From Corynebacterium felinum (GTDB taxonomy: Bacteria; Actinomycetota; Actinomycetes; Mycobacteriales; Mycobacteriaceae), in NCBI RefSeq assembly GCF_030408755.1, contig NZ_CP047209.1, positions 2,046,001 through 2,110,000 of the forward strand: a stretch of DNA of 64,000 nt, read 5' to 3'. A program made the position numbers and the translations under genes. A model generated the notes under the pieces. It made no database searches. It was not told where the DNA came from and saw nothing but the letters and a program-made list of their open reading frames with translations. Shown here one piece after another: positions 29,325-39,775 of this stretch; the first letter of the stretch is position 1; every line of letters begins with the position of its first letter.

Positions 29325-30019
29325 AAAGAAAGACTCGCCTTTCCACGTTTTGAGGTTTGCCAAAAACTTTGTGCTTGAAACCCGCTCAACCCATGCGACG
29401 GCAACCACACCACCTTGTTGATTACTGGGGTGAACTGGTTTCAAAGTTATGTACGTTCCATATTGGCCGACTGTTGAGAAAAATTTTGGTTCATTTTCGG
29501 CGGCGTGTCGGCAGTCTAAACCTCAACTTTAGACTTTTGACGTGCGTTTATTTCATGCCCCCGAACCCCCCTTTTCCACCCCTCAGCACCTGAGAATAGC
29601 CCCCTTCCCCAACACAAACGCTTAAGAAAACGTGCCCAATTTCACAGTTTTCTCTTATGTACATGTGTCGGTTGCGCTACCCCCGACTCCCCTCACGCCC
29701 ACTTTAAACCCAACCCCACAGTTCAACTCCACCCGGGAAACCGCACGATAGCCCCCCCCCTATCAACCACCCCACCACAGGAGCCCACCACAGCCCAGCC
29801 CCAACTCATGCCAACAACCGCTGTACACTCACACCAATCTCAGCCCCCACATTGTTTGCGCACCGCACTATTTCTCAGGAAAGCTCCTTCAACTTGCGGC
29901 AACCCCCAGCAAAATCCTTAATCCTCCCCAATCTTAGAAAAAAGAATACTCACGCTTGCATACCCTTCCTACCGGATAGTAAGGAAAGTATTCAGGCGTG
30001 AGTATGACACATCGAATAC
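29325..30019. other. Intergenic region between ftsQ and ftsZ
   Basis: 695 bp, C-rich on the plus strand. It carries the ftsQ terminator (29936-30005), a C9 tract inside GATAG/TATC at 29747-29764, and must contain the ftsZ promoter, which I could not pin down. Confidence 0.5.
29936..30005 (-). terminator. Terminator of ftsQ
   Basis: ATACTCACGC (29946-29955) pairs with GCGTGAGTAT (29996-30005), extended by ATACTTTCCTT/AGGAAGGGTAT, and is followed on the minus strand by TTCTTTTTTC. Confidence 0.85.
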
Positions 30020-30676
30020 TTAGCGCACCGCGATCACAGGAGCCCCAGAAATATCGAGGCGTTGTTCACCACGGCTTAAAGCCACACCAAAGGCGACAGC
30101 TTTATCGTGACTATTTTCTTTCGATCCCCAGTACACTTCCCGGCCATCGTGGAGAACAAGTGAAAGCGCTTCTGCTTTCTGCGCCTTGATCTCCTTGATG
30201 TGGACCCTATTGTGATCCCCCAAGGCGGCAAGAACAGAAATAATATCGGAATACATCCGTTCGTCGTCCTCACGGGTGCCGGTCACAGCCACCGCACCTT
30301 CAGGATGCTGATCAATGACAAAAACTTTGCCATTGGTATCGATCAGATGATCCCCATCCTCGCGCGGCGCGTACAGCACTGCCTGGTGTTCCTGAATGTC
30401 AATCACCACTTGGTTCGGCAGTTTCGTGCTCACCTTCGCCTTGGCCACCCACGGAAGGGCGCTGGTTTTACGAGCGATTTCCTCAGTGTTGACCCGCAGA
30501 AGGTTTTGTCCCTCAAGCTCAGCGGTCACAGCGTTGATTTCTTCCTCAGTGGTGGACTGTTGCCCTGTGGCAACAACTTCCTGAACCTTCAACACCGGGT
30601 AAAAGTAAGCACCAGCAAAGGCAGCTGCACCCACGAGCACGCAAATCAGCGCGGTAATGACAATCTTTTTTGCCAT
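30020..30676 (-). CDS. ftsQ: Cell division protein FtsQ
   Basis: 218 residues. Short cytoplasmic part, one membrane segment (VITALICVLVGAAAFAGAYF), then a POTRA domain (VLKVQEVVATG, LEGQNLLRVN, ALPWVAKAKV) and the FtsQ/DivIB beta domain (VVIDIQEHQAVLYAPR). It stabilises the divisome and controls septal synthesis with FtsL. It follows murC by six bases, so both are one transcript that ends at a terminator just after ftsQ. Confidence 0.93.
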   Translation of the reverse strand: MAKKIVITALICVLVGAAAFAGAYFYPVLKVQEVVATGQQSTTEEEINAVTAELEGQNLLRVNTEEIARKTSALPWVAKAKVSTKLPNQVVIDIQEHQAVLYAPREDGDHLIDTNGKVFVIDQHPEGAVAVTGTREDDERMYSDIISVLAALGDHNRVHIKEIKAQKAEALSLVLHDGREVYWGSKENSHDKAVAFGVALSRGEQRLDISGAPVIAVR

Positions 30677-30682
30677 GAGCGC

Positions 30683-32119
30683 CTACTGGTTTTTCGCATC
30701 GTGGTGTGTCAGCGCCAACATGATTTCGCTCGCCAACATAGTCACAGATCCAGCGCCCATCGTGAGCACGAGGTCACCAGGTTGTGCCAGACCCACCACG
30801 GTTTCAGGGACAGCGGAGAAATTAGGTTCGTAGATCGCGTCAATGCTCATCTTTTCCGTGATGATGCGCGAATCAACTCCCTCCACCGGCTTCTCACGCG
30901 CACCGAAAATATCGAGCACCACGCAGGCGTCGGCAAGCGAAAGTGCATCAGCAAATTCTTGCTGGAACTCAATGGTGCGGGAGTACAGGTGCGGTTGGAA
31001 GACCACAACCACGCGACCGGTGCCGCGGGCGTTGATTTTTTCGCGCGCCGCACGCAGCACAGCTTGCACTTCGGTGGGGTGATGCGCATAATCGTCGTAC
31101 ACTTCGATGCCACGATGCTCGCCGTAGAATTCAAAGCGTCGGCGCACACCGGAGAAATCGGAGACACCTTCGACCAGTTTATCCAGTTCCCCGCCCGCAA
31201 CCACGCCAGCGGTAATTGCAGCAGCTGCGTTGAGCACCATGTGCATGCCCGGAATGTGCAGGTCGAGGCGAACCGTATGCCCACCCACCTGCACAGTGGC
31301 GTGGGTGAACTTATCGCCGACTGTCACGTCGCTGACCACAGTATGGGCAATATCTGGGTGCTTCGCGCAGGCCTCTTGAGTGCCGTAGCCAAGCACCTTG
31401 AGCTGATCTTTCTTCTTCTCACCGAGCGTTGCGGCGTTAGCATCATCAAGGCAGACAATCAGCGTGCCGGTCTCACTCAAACGATCAGCGAAATCGGAGA
31501 ACACTTGGAAATATGCTTCGGGTGTTTCAAAGAAATCAAGGTGATCAGGCTCGATGTTGGTCACCACCGCAATATCTGGGCAGTAGCGCAGCAGGGAGGC
31601 GTCCGATTCGTCGGCTTCTGCCACAAAGCAGCCGCCGGTTCCCTGGTGAGCGTTCGTGCCCGCCTTGTTCAGCTGCCCACCAATGGCGAAACTAGGGTCC
31701 ATTCCCGCAGCTTGCATGGCAACCACGGCCATGGAGGTGGTGGAGGTTTTGCCGTGCGTTCCGGCGATCAGTACTTGGGTACTGCCCAGCATCAACTCGC
31801 CGAGCAGGTCGGAGCGGCGAATAACAGGAATGTTGTGCTCAGCAGCGGCAACGAGTTCGGGGTTATCTTTCGGGATGGCAGCAAAACTGGTGACGACTAC
31901 CGTCGGCAGCTGCCCGGTCATCTGCAGGTTTTCAGCAGCATGCCCGACCGCGATCTTCGCACCCATAGAGCGCAATGCTAGAAGCGGGCGGGAATCTTTC
32001 ACATCCGAGCCGGAGACGGTTGCGCCACGATTGAGAAGAATGCGGGCCACACCAGACATTCCGGCGCCGCCGATGCCCACCAAATGCACGCGGCTAAGGT
32101 CTACTGAAGGTGTGTTCAT
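30683..32119 (-). CDS. murC: UDP-N-acetylmuramate-L-alanine ligase
   Basis: 478 residues; first amino acid addition to UDP-MurNAc. Rossmann start ([15 protein letters not shown]), Mur ligase P-loop [19 protein letters not shown] and the DDYAHHPTE block in the C-terminal domain. The ATG overlaps the murG stop (ATGA). Cytoplasmic. Confidence 0.97.
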   Translation of the reverse strand: MNTPSVDLSRVHLVGIGGAGMSGVARILLNRGATVSGSDVKDSRPLLALRSMGAKIAVGHAAENLQMTGQLPTVVVTSFAAIPKDNPELVAAAEHNIPVIRRSDLLGELMLGSTQVLIAGTHGKTSTTSMAVVAMQAAGMDPSFAIGGQLNKAGTNAHQGTGGCFVAEADESDASLLRYCPDIAVVTNIEPDHLDFFETPEAYFQVFSDFADRLSETGTLIVCLDDANAATLGEKKKDQLKVLGYGTQEACAKHPDIAHTVVSDVTVGDKFTHATVQVGGHTVRLDLHIPGMHMVLNAAAAITAGVVAGGELDKLVEGVSDFSGVRRRFEFYGEHRGIEVYDDYAHHPTEVQAVLRAAREKINARGTGRVVVVFQPHLYSRTIEFQQEFADALSLADACVVLDIFGAREKPVEGVDSRIITEKMSIDAIYEPNFSAVPETVVGLAQPGDLVLTMGAGSVTMLASEIMLALTHHDAKNQ

Positions 32120-33216
32120 GAGTGTGTGTCCGTTTCTGCTCGGTGTGTGTCGGTGATGTCAAAAACAATGTCGGCGATGGTTTCGGCGGCGTTGCCTACT
32201 CCTGAGTTTCGGGCGGCTTCGCGCATGCGTCCTAGCTGCTGGTCGTCGGCTATGAGCGTGTCGACGGTCGCAACAAGCTGGTCGGCGATGTTCCGGTCGT
32301 CGACAAGCACTGCTGCACCAGCTTTGATCACAGCTGAAGCATTCAGCCCCTGCTCACCATTGCCGTGCGGCAGCGGAACATACACCGCGGGTACGGCTGC
32401 ATGGGTGACTTCTGCAACTGTCATTGCGCCGGAACGACACACAATCACATCAGCCACCTGGTAGGCAGCAGCCATATCATCCACATAGGCCACCGCATGA
32501 AGATGTTCACGCGGGGTGGGCGCAGTATTTTTCGGACCATACACGTGCAGGATCTGCCACCCCGATGCAATCAGCGCGTCCGCATTCTTTTCTACCGCAA
32601 CATTCAGCGACTGCGCTCCCTGGGACCCACCAGTAACCACCAAGGTACGACGGCTAGGATCAAGACCCCAGAGTTGAAAGCCACGCTCGCGGGCAGCTGC
32701 CTTATCTGCTTCACTATGCAATCCAGTGCGGATCGGTATACCCACCACCTTGCCGGGCATACCGGAACCTGCAACAGCATTTAAGCCTAAACCCCCAAGT
32801 TTTTCGCCCAGCTTATTGGCAAGACCTGCGCGGGCATTCGCCTCATGGATAATAAAAGGAATACCCAGACTGCGTGCCGCCAGATAACCCGGTGCTGATA
32901 CGTAACCGCCGAAACCGATGAGGATATCGGCATTATGGTTGCGTAAAATCCGCCGTGCTTCACCGATAGTTTTTATCAGCCTTAACGGCAGTTTGAAAAG
33001 GTCAAGATTGATTTTTCGCGGAACTGGGACGGGGCTAATGAGTTGAAGTTCAAAGCCGCGGGCCGGAACAATGTCTTTTTCTAAGCCCTTGGCGGTGCCG
33101 AGGGCAATCACATTGGCGCCGCGCTTTCGTAGTTCAGCAGCTACCGCAAGTGCTGGTTCGATATGTCCTGCGGTGCCGCCGCCAGCGACAACGACGTCTA
33201 AGCTGTTTTTTGTCAT
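32116..33216 (-). CDS. murG: Lipid II synthase MurG
   Basis: 366 residues, GT28 N-acetylglucosaminyltransferase that converts lipid I into lipid II. Motifs [34 protein letters not shown] and [13 protein letters not shown] are in order. The ATG at 33216 matches the family start; the 47 extra codons of the frame are not MurG-like. Unusually, 583 bp with a terminator and a dispersed repeat separate it from ftsW, where it is normally adjacent. Confidence 0.97.
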   Translation of the reverse strand: MTKNSLDVVVAGGGTAGHIEPALAVAAELRKRGANVIALGTAKGLEKDIVPARGFELQLISPVPVPRKINLDLFKLPLRLIKTIGEARRILRNHNADILIGFGGYVSAPGYLAARSLGIPFIIHEANARAGLANKLGEKLGGLGLNAVAGSGMPGKVVGIPIRTGLHSEADKAAARERGFQLWGLDPSRRTLVVTGGSQGAQSLNVAVEKNADALIASGWQILHVYGPKNTAPTPREHLHAVAYVDDMAAAYQVADVIVCRSGAMTVAEVTHAAVPAVYVPLPHGNGEQGLNASAVIKAGAAVLVDDRNIADQLVATVDTLIADDQQLGRMREAARNSGVGNAAETIADIVFDITDTHRAETDTHS

Positions 33217-33492
33217 AGTGTCTATTAGTCTAGCTAAAACTTCCGCCCAGATAGTGGCACACCTTGTCTTGGCAACCAAGTGAAATGGAAAATCTTGCCT
33301 GTGCACTGTCTTCCGAGGTGGATTCCACCAATTCAAAGGGCTTGCGCACATCCGCAATGGCGCTTAGGCGGGCCCAAACTTTTAGCGGCGCTTTCCCGCG
33401 CAACAGAGCCTAAATGACTAGCCCATTTCCCTCCAGCACTTTTACCACTTCCAACACCTGAGCACGGACTGAGTTGGTAGCGAACAAATTAT

Positions 33493-33597
33493 CAGTTAGA
33501 GATAGAGCACATGCTACCAACAAAACCGCAGGTCAATTTTGAACAGCTGTGCTGAAACTCTAAGTGTAATTATCAATCAATCCCCAAACATTCATAA
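33493..33597. repeat. 105-nt dispersed repeat, copy A
   Basis: Begins CAGTTAGAGATAGAGCA and includes AAAACCGCAGGTCAATTTT, CTGAAACTCTAA and TCAATCAATCCCCA. About 80 percent identical to copy B at 55466-55570. GTTAGAG near one end and CTCTAA in the interior are complementary, so it may fold or behave as a small inverted-repeat element. Confidence 0.8.
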
Positions 33598-33763
33598 TTC
33601 CATGATTCTTTGAGAATATGCTGGGACAATCTAAAAACAACTCGCAGGGAATCTGGGAAAGTACACAAACAGCCAACCTGGACAACACATCGATGGAAAA
33701 GCTTCTGTGCCCACAAGCTCAATGTGTGCACCACCCCGCCACAAGAATCCGCCCTGTAGGAGG

Positions 33764-33795
33764 AAGAACAAGCCCCACACCTTGGGTGTGGGGCC
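33764..33795 (-). terminator. Terminator after ftsW
   Basis: CCCCACACC and GGTGTGGGG form a perfect nine-base stem with a three-base loop, then CTTGTTCTT on the minus strand. Confidence 0.75.
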
Positions 33796-33799
33796 ACTG

Positions 33800-35518
33800 T
33801 TAAAAAGGCCGATGCGGTCGACGCCGCGGCCCCTTCTTGCGTAGTGGGGGACGTCCACGCTGGCCACCACGCGGTAATTGTTCACCACCGGTACTACGCC
33901 CTAGCCCGCGCGCACCACGGGAATCACGGGGGTCGACTCCACCTGAATCATAACCGCCCCGGCTACTTCCCTGTCCCCCACGGTACCCACCATGTGCACG
34001 TGGCTGTGAAGCCCGCGGCGCATATCCAGCCCTCGGCCGATCCGGCAAACTACGGCGGACCTCACGCTCAGGATACGCATCCGCACCCCGCGGGGATGCT
34101 GGAGGTACATCACGAGCCGTGGATGGTCGCGCATGAGCCTCCTCATTGCTGCGCTGACGCGGACGCAGCCCCACCTTCGCAGGAGATTCCAACCCCTCCA
34201 AGGTTGGTTCCGGCAACAACAGCAGCGTTTCAAACGCTGGGCGACCATACGCCTGCATCGCCGAAATCGCCTCGGGTTCGTGGCGGGCACAGTTAGCCAA
34301 CAAGCCCATCGCCGCCAACGTAATCACCGCAGACGTACCACCATAAGAAATCAGTGGAAGCTGGATACCAGTGACTGGAAGCAAACCAATGACATAGCCC
34401 ATGTTCACAAAAGCCTGCACCACAATACCTGAGGTGAGAGTCGCGGCAAGCAAACCGAGGAACTGATTTTCGCTGCGCATAGCCACGCGGAAACCGACAT
34501 AACCTAGCCATGCGAACAAAGCGATCACGATCGCACCACCCACAAGACCAAGTTCCTCACCAATCACAGCGAAAATAAAGTCATTTTTTGCTTCAGGAAG
34601 ATAGAACCACTTCGCGCGGGACTGGCCAATGCCCACACCGGTGAGGTGCCCGTCGGCAAGCGAAAGGAAACCCTGATACGACTGGAAAGCAGTGTCTTTC
34701 GTGTCTTCAAAATGCCCAAATAGTGCATCGAAATACACGCTAAAGCGGTGCGAACGGAAGGAGCCGGAAAAAATCAACGACGCCAAACCCACCGTAATAC
34801 AACCAGCGATAAGACCGATGATGCGCACATTAATGCCGGCGAAAAACAGCAGGAAGATCACAACCATCAAGAAGGTCAGCGCCATACCCACGTCAGCTTC
34901 GGCCAGAATCAGCAACGTCATGGTTAAAGCAACGAGACAGAAGGAAGAAAATGGAGATTTCCAACTCTTAAACTCAGGCTTATGACCAGCGAGGTGGGAC
35001 GAACCCCACACCGCAATAGCGACACGAGCAATCTCAGATGGCTGGAGACGAAGCGGGCCAACCACAATCCACGACTGCGAGCCTTTTTCCTCCATGCCTG
35101 TACCCACACCAGGAATCAGCACCGCAATCAACAGCACAATCGACACAATAAGGAGTGCCCAGCTGAGTTTGCGCACAGTTTGGGGGCGCATCCGCATCGC
35201 CATCCACATGGCCACCAAACCCAAACACACTAAAACGGCCTGGCGCACAGGAAATGCCCACACACTGCCATTTTCAGTCACCGACCACGACATCGACGCG
35301 CTGGTCACCATAACCACGCCGAACGCGGCCAGCATGAACACCACAATCAAAATGTTGAAGTAGTCAAAATATGGGCGGGCGAAAATATCTTTCCGGCGCG
35401 CAGAAAGCGCATCCCAAAAACCACCGCCACCACTGCCCTGAGTGTTCTTCGTGCGAAGCTGAGATTCCGGCAGACTACGAGACTGAGGTTGTCCGCTTGC
35501 AGGTGTTCGCGCTGTCAT
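33800..35518 (-). CDS. ftsW: Lipid II polymerase FtsW with C-terminal RGG/Pro tail
   Basis: 572 residues. SEDS glycosyltransferase core of about ten helices; GIQLPLISYGGTSA and QPSEIARV are recognisable. Residues 1-45 and about 450-572 are hydrophilic; the tail is rich in Arg, Gly, Pro and Ser (PRGADAYPEREV, RGGQGSSRGGYDSGG, GGQRGRPPLRKKGPRRR). Works with FtsI in septal wall synthesis. It follows murD by 139 bp. Longer than usual FtsW (about 400-450). Confidence 0.96.
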   Translation of the reverse strand: MTARTPASGQPQSRSLPESQLRTKNTQGSGGGGFWDALSARRKDIFARPYFDYFNILIVVFMLAAFGVVMVTSASMSWSVTENGSVWAFPVRQAVLVCLGLVAMWMAMRMRPQTVRKLSWALLIVSIVLLIAVLIPGVGTGMEEKGSQSWIVVGPLRLQPSEIARVAIAVWGSSHLAGHKPEFKSWKSPFSSFCLVALTMTLLILAEADVGMALTFLMVVIFLLFFAGINVRIIGLIAGCITVGLASLIFSGSFRSHRFSVYFDALFGHFEDTKDTAFQSYQGFLSLADGHLTGVGIGQSRAKWFYLPEAKNDFIFAVIGEELGLVGGAIVIALFAWLGYVGFRVAMRSENQFLGLLAATLTSGIVVQAFVNMGYVIGLLPVTGIQLPLISYGGTSAVITLAAMGLLANCARHEPEAISAMQAYGRPAFETLLLLPEPTLEGLESPAKVGLRPRQRSNEEAHARPSTARDVPPASPRGADAYPEREVRRSLPDRPRAGYAPRASQPRAHGGYRGGQGSSRGGYDSGGVDPRDSRGARGLGRSTGGEQLPRGGQRGRPPLRKKGPRRRPHRPF

Positions 35519-35657
35519 CGTCTAATCCTCATCTCATTGGTCGAACATTCACAAGGGCGCATGACGCAAACCCAAAACCAGCGAAGGCGAACACACCTTG
35601 CCGCGATGCTACCCGCGACAGGCGCACTGTGCACCACTCGCCGATAGTGCGCATCTT

Positions 35658-37061
35658 TTACCCAAGATACTTGGATATTGCTTCGGTGAAGAGCTCGCCA
35701 CGCTGCCCCATGCCGGTATACATATCCAAACTAGCAGCAGCAGGCGCAAGAACGATGGCATCCCCCGCCACAGCCTCAGCGGCAGCCCACGCACACACTT
35801 CATCCATCGCAGCAACTGGGTCAGTGCTGTCTGTGACCATCACCTTCGCATGAGGAGCATGCTTGTCGACGGCGCGAGCAATCACCTCCCGATCAACACC
35901 AAGCAGACCAACAGCTTTGAGACGCTGAGCATGCTTAGCCACCAGGTCCGATACTTCGGCACCTTTCAGCTGCCCACCGGCAACCCACACCACCGATTCA
36001 TGACCAGCAAGCGCAGAATCAGCAGCATGTGGATTCGTCGCCTTAGAGTTATCAATGGCAATCACACCATTCGCCTGCGCCACAATCTGACCGCGATGAC
36101 CAGCAACCGTAAAAGACGCCAACGCCGCAGCAATATCCTCAGCGGATACCCCTTGCGCGCGCGCAGCAGCAGCCGCAGCCAACGCATCATACAGACCCGC
36201 AGGACCAGGAGGTTGAATACCCTCGCACGAAGCCAACACATAGTCAGTGCCAAACGCGCAATCAACCACATGGCCCTGAGAAATCCCCAGCTGACCCTGC
36301 GTCGGCGGATTCAGAGTAAAACTAATGGTGTCCGGCGTGAGGAAACGGCGCACATACTCATCGTCAATCCCAGCAATAGCAATAGGGGCTTTCAGCACCT
36401 TCGCCTTCGCCGTGGCATACTCCTCCATCGACCCATGCCAATCAATATGATCCTCGGCAAGGTTCAGCAATACACCCACATCTGGGCGAAGTTGCGAAGA
36501 CCAGTGAAGTTGGAAACTCGACAGCTCAGCCACCAACACATCCACACGAGTATCGGCATCCAACGCATCATCCGGATCACCCGAACACTTTGTGCCACGC
36601 TGCAAAGCCTCAGCCACCGACACACCAATATTGCCCACCGCCAACGCCTGCGCACCAGACTGCACCATCATCGCCGCAAGCATCGCAGTCGTCGTCGTCT
36701 TACCATTCGTGCCGGTAATGACCATCCACGTACGCTTCGGCCCAAACACCTCCGCGCAATCAAGGCGGTAACACAACTCAACGTCACCAACCACCTCAAT
36801 GCCACAGGCAGCAGCTTCCACTAGAAGCGGCGTCGACGGGCGCCAACCAGGAGAGGTAACCACCAGTGAGAAATCAGCAAGCGTTGCCATGGCGTCGACA
36901 AGCGAGATGCCACGAGCACCCGTAACCTCACAGGCACGCGCGAGTGCTGTTTCATTCCCATCAACCACGGTGACATCCGCGCCAAGATTAACCAGCATCT
37001 GGGCAACGCCCACACCGGAAATACCAGCACCGGCAACCAGAATCTTTCCCTCAAGATTCAT
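35658..37061 (-). CDS. murD: UDP-MurNAc-L-Ala D-glutamate ligase
   Basis: 467 residues adding D-Glu. ILVAGAGISGVGVAQML at the start, P-loop VITGTNGKTTTTAML near residue 110, NLAEDHIDWHG, and ATNPHAADSAL/WVAGGQLKG in the C-terminal domain. The ATG at 37061 lies five bases after the mraY stop and has GGAGGGA upstream; the ten codons above it lie inside mraY. Confidence 0.96.
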   Translation of the reverse strand: MNLEGKILVAGAGISGVGVAQMLVNLGADVTVVDGNETALARACEVTGARGISLVDAMATLADFSLVVTSPGWRPSTPLLVEAAACGIEVVGDVELCYRLDCAEVFGPKRTWMVITGTNGKTTTTAMLAAMMVQSGAQALAVGNIGVSVAEALQRGTKCSGDPDDALDADTRVDVLVAELSSFQLHWSSQLRPDVGVLLNLAEDHIDWHGSMEEYATAKAKVLKAPIAIAGIDDEYVRRFLTPDTISFTLNPPTQGQLGISQGHVVDCAFGTDYVLASCEGIQPPGPAGLYDALAAAAAARAQGVSAEDIAAALASFTVAGHRGQIVAQANGVIAIDNSKATNPHAADSALAGHESVVWVAGGQLKGAEVSDLVAKHAQRLKAVGLLGVDREVIARAVDKHAPHAKVMVTDSTDPVAAMDEVCAWAAAEAVAGDAIVLAPAAASLDMYTGMGQRGELFTEAISKYLG

Positions 37062-37066
37062 CAGCT

Positions 37067-38167
37067 CTAGATCCCTCCGTAGCTCAGCCACTCACCATAG
37101 AAAATCGCCACACCCAACAGCGCAGCAACACCTGCGATCAGCCAGAAACGAACAACCACCGTCGTCTCAGCCCAACCCCCAGCCTCAAAGTGGTGATGGA
37201 ACGGAGCCATCCGGAAAATACGAATCTTCTTCGCCTTATAACCCGCCACCTGAATTACTACAGACGCAGCCTCGATCACAAACAGCGCACCAACAATAAC
37301 CATCAGCAGCTCAGTGCGACTTGCCACCGACAAACCAGCAACCAAACCACCCAGCGCAAGCGAACCGGTATCCCCCATAAAAATCTTCGCCGGAGCCGCA
37401 TTCCACCATAAAAAGCCCACGCACGCGCCCAAACCAGCAGCCGACAAAATAGCCAAATCCAGCGGATCACGCACATCGTAACAACCTGGAACAGCAACCT
37501 GAGTACAGGAATTCCTAAACTGCCAAAACGCCAACGCACCATAAGCACCCAACACAAAAGCAGTCGCACCGGCAGCCAAACCATCAAGCCCATCAGTCAA
37601 ATTCACCGCATTAGACCACGCCGAAATGAGGATGTACATGAACACCAGGAACAAAATAATGCCAATAACCCCACCCCCAAAAGCAAGATCAACGGTGTCA
37701 AGATCACGCAAGAAACTCAAATGAGTCGAGCCAGGGGTTAAGCCATCCTGATTGGGAAACAACAAGATCAACCCGCCGAAAGCCAAAGAAATAGCCAACT
37801 GGCCGATCAACTTCGCCTTCTTATTCAGACCCAAATTTCGACCCATGTACAGCTTGATAAAGTCATCGGCAAAGCCCAAACCACCCAAGCCAAGCGTCAA
37901 ACCCAGTACCAACAAACCCGAGGCAGTAAAACCACCCAAGTTAGTTACCTCACCATAAATCGAGGTAGCAACATACGACACGGTGATCGCAATAAGAATG
38001 GCAATGCCACCCATCGTTGGGGTGCCACGCTTTTTAAAGTGCGACTTCAAACCCTCTTCACGAATCTCCTGACCTAAACCGACAGCACTAAACTTCCGAA
38101 TCAAAACAGGAGTAATAAAAATGGATACCAAAAGGCCAATTGCCCCGGCGAGAATCATCTGGGTCAT
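37067..38167 (-). CDS. mraY: Phospho-MurNAc-pentapeptide transferase MraY
   Basis: 366 residues, ten membrane helices; moves the muropeptide to undecaprenyl phosphate to make lipid [25 protein letters not shown] and the MAPFHHHFE block are all present. Tightly packed with murF upstream (3 bp) and murD downstream. Confidence 0.97.
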   Translation of the reverse strand: MTQMILAGAIGLLVSIFITPVLIRKFSAVGLGQEIREEGLKSHFKKRGTPTMGGIAILIAITVSYVATSIYGEVTNLGGFTASGLLVLGLTLGLGGLGFADDFIKLYMGRNLGLNKKAKLIGQLAISLAFGGLILLFPNQDGLTPGSTHLSFLRDLDTVDLAFGGGVIGIILFLVFMYILISAWSNAVNLTDGLDGLAAGATAFVLGAYGALAFWQFRNSCTQVAVPGCYDVRDPLDLAILSAAGLGACVGFLWWNAAPAKIFMGDTGSLALGGLVAGLSVASRTELLMVIVGALFVIEAASVVIQVAGYKAKKIRIFRMAPFHHHFEAGGWAETTVVVRFWLIAGVAALLGVAIFYGEWLSYGGI

Positions 38168-38170
38168 GGC

Positions 38171-39748
38171 TTACGCATCCTGCTTTCGGTTACCGCTTAA
38201 AGAACTATTCGTCACTGTCTTTTCTCCAACACACGCACATGATAGCGACTGAGAATCACCCTCAGCACCATCAGCGTGCGACTTCCTCTCCTCACTGGGG
38301 TTTCCAGCAAGAACAGCCTCGGCTACTGTCCACAAACGGAAAGCATTCGAGGCTTTCACCAACACCACATCCCCAGCTTCAATAATCTGCTGGGCAATGC
38401 GCGCAGCCTCAGTAGTATCGGACACCGAAAAAGTCGGCACACCACACTGCGAAGCTGCTTCAACAACCGCTAAACTGTTGGGGTTGTCCCCTACCACAAT
38501 AAGCGAACTCACCCCGATCTCATGGGCAAAACGAGCAATCTCGGCGTGATCTTCCGCCGCATTCTCACCCAGCTCACTCATCGGCCCCAACACGGCAATC
38601 GCATGGGCTTCCGGTTTTTTCATCGCCACCAACGAACGCAGCCCCGCCCGCATCGACTCCGGATTCGCATTATACGAATCATCAATCACAACAACCTGGT
38701 CATGCTCACGGGTACGCACATCCATGCGATGCGCACTCGCCGAACGATGCTCACACAATCTCGTAGCTGCATCAGAAAACTCAACACCAGCAGCCAACGC
38801 AGCAGCAGCAGCCGCCACAGCATTAGACACCTGATGCAGACCAAAAATCTGCAACTGCACCTCAGCCTCATGCTCACCTGCATGAAGAACAAACCGCGGG
38901 CGCGACAACGCATCAACACTGATATCACTCGCCCACACATCCGCAGGCCCGCGAGCAGAAAAACGACACACCCGAGCACGCGTACGACTAGCCATCGCCG
39001 CAACAAAAGGATCATCGGCATTCAGCACAGCCACACCAGAAGCAGGCAAAGCCTCCACCAACTCGCCCTTCGCCACCGCAATATTTTCCTGCGAACCAAA
39101 CTCCCCCACATGGGCAGTACCCACATTGAGCACCACACCAATCTGCGGAGGCGCAATCGTGGCCAAATGTGCCACATGACCAATACCACGAGCACTCATT
39201 TCCGCCACTAAAAACTCAGTCTCCTCATCACACTGCAACGCAGTATAAGGATGACCAATCTCGTTATTAAAACTCCCCGGCGGTGCAATCGTCGGCCCTT
39301 GCTGCGAACACAACGTTGCCACAATATCCTTCGTCGAGGTCTTCCCCGCCGAACCAGTCACACCAATAACAGTCAGTGCATCCAAACGATCGAGCACAGC
39401 ACGCGCCAGCCTACCCAAAGCAAAAATTACAGCCGCAACACTGCCATCCGAATCATGCTCCGTAGCATAGGAATTCCCCGAACCAAGCTCATCCGGCGCA
39501 GGCGGAACAATCACCGCAGGAACACCAACAGGACGCGCGGCCAGCACACCAACCGCCCCCTGATCACAAGCACGCTGCGCAAAATCATGGCCATCCACCC
39601 GAGCACCAGGAATAGCAACAAATAAATCCCCGTGCCCAACTTTACGGGAATCAAACTCAACCCCACCGGTGATCAATTCATCACCCGTGCCATGGTCAAC
39701 TCGACCCCCCACAGCTTGGGCGACCTGCGCCAACGTCAATGCAATCAT
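38171..39748 (-). CDS. murF: UDP-MurNAc-tripeptide D-Ala-D-Ala ligase
   Basis: 525 residues completing the pentapeptide. GVTGSAGKTSTKDIV P-loop, DDSYNANPESM in the central domain, KASNAFRL near the end. The last 45 residues are a hydrophilic tail with two Cys (LSCACVGEK) beyond the usual end. Followed directly by mraY. Confidence 0.96.
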   Translation of the reverse strand: MIALTLAQVAQAVGGRVDHGTGDELITGGVEFDSRKVGHGDLFVAIPGARVDGHDFAQRACDQGAVGVLAARPVGVPAVIVPPAPDELGSGNSYATEHDSDGSVAAVIFALGRLARAVLDRLDALTVIGVTGSAGKTSTKDIVATLCSQQGPTIAPPGSFNNEIGHPYTALQCDEETEFLVAEMSARGIGHVAHLATIAPPQIGVVLNVGTAHVGEFGSQENIAVAKGELVEALPASGVAVLNADDPFVAAMASRTRARVCRFSARGPADVWASDISVDALSRPRFVLHAGEHEAEVQLQIFGLHQVSNAVAAAAAALAAGVEFSDAATRLCEHRSASAHRMDVRTREHDQVVVIDDSYNANPESMRAGLRSLVAMKKPEAHAIAVLGPMSELGENAAEDHAEIARFAHEIGVSSLIVVGDNPNSLAVVEAASQCGVPTFSVSDTTEAARIAQQIIEAGDVVLVKASNAFRLWTVAEAVLAGNPSEERKSHADGAEGDSQSLSCACVGEKTVTNSSLSGNRKQDA

Positions 39749-39775
39749 TGCTCGATACCTTCTCGTTTTCGTCTT

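Larger units (their letters stand above)
33217..33799. other. 583-bp interruption of the dcw cluster
   Basis: Between ftsW and murG. It contains a 105-nt dispersed repeat (33493-33597) and the ftsW terminator; otherwise no gene is seen. A murG promoter must lie here or the cluster is uncoupled. Confidence 0.6.

Noticed and set aside
30200-31981. 593-codon open frame opposite ftsQ and murC
   Set aside because: Antisense to two certain genes, no family motif, composition of a shadow frame.
35598-36824. 408-codon open frame opposite murD
   Set aside because: Antisense, Arg/His-rich; murD is certain.
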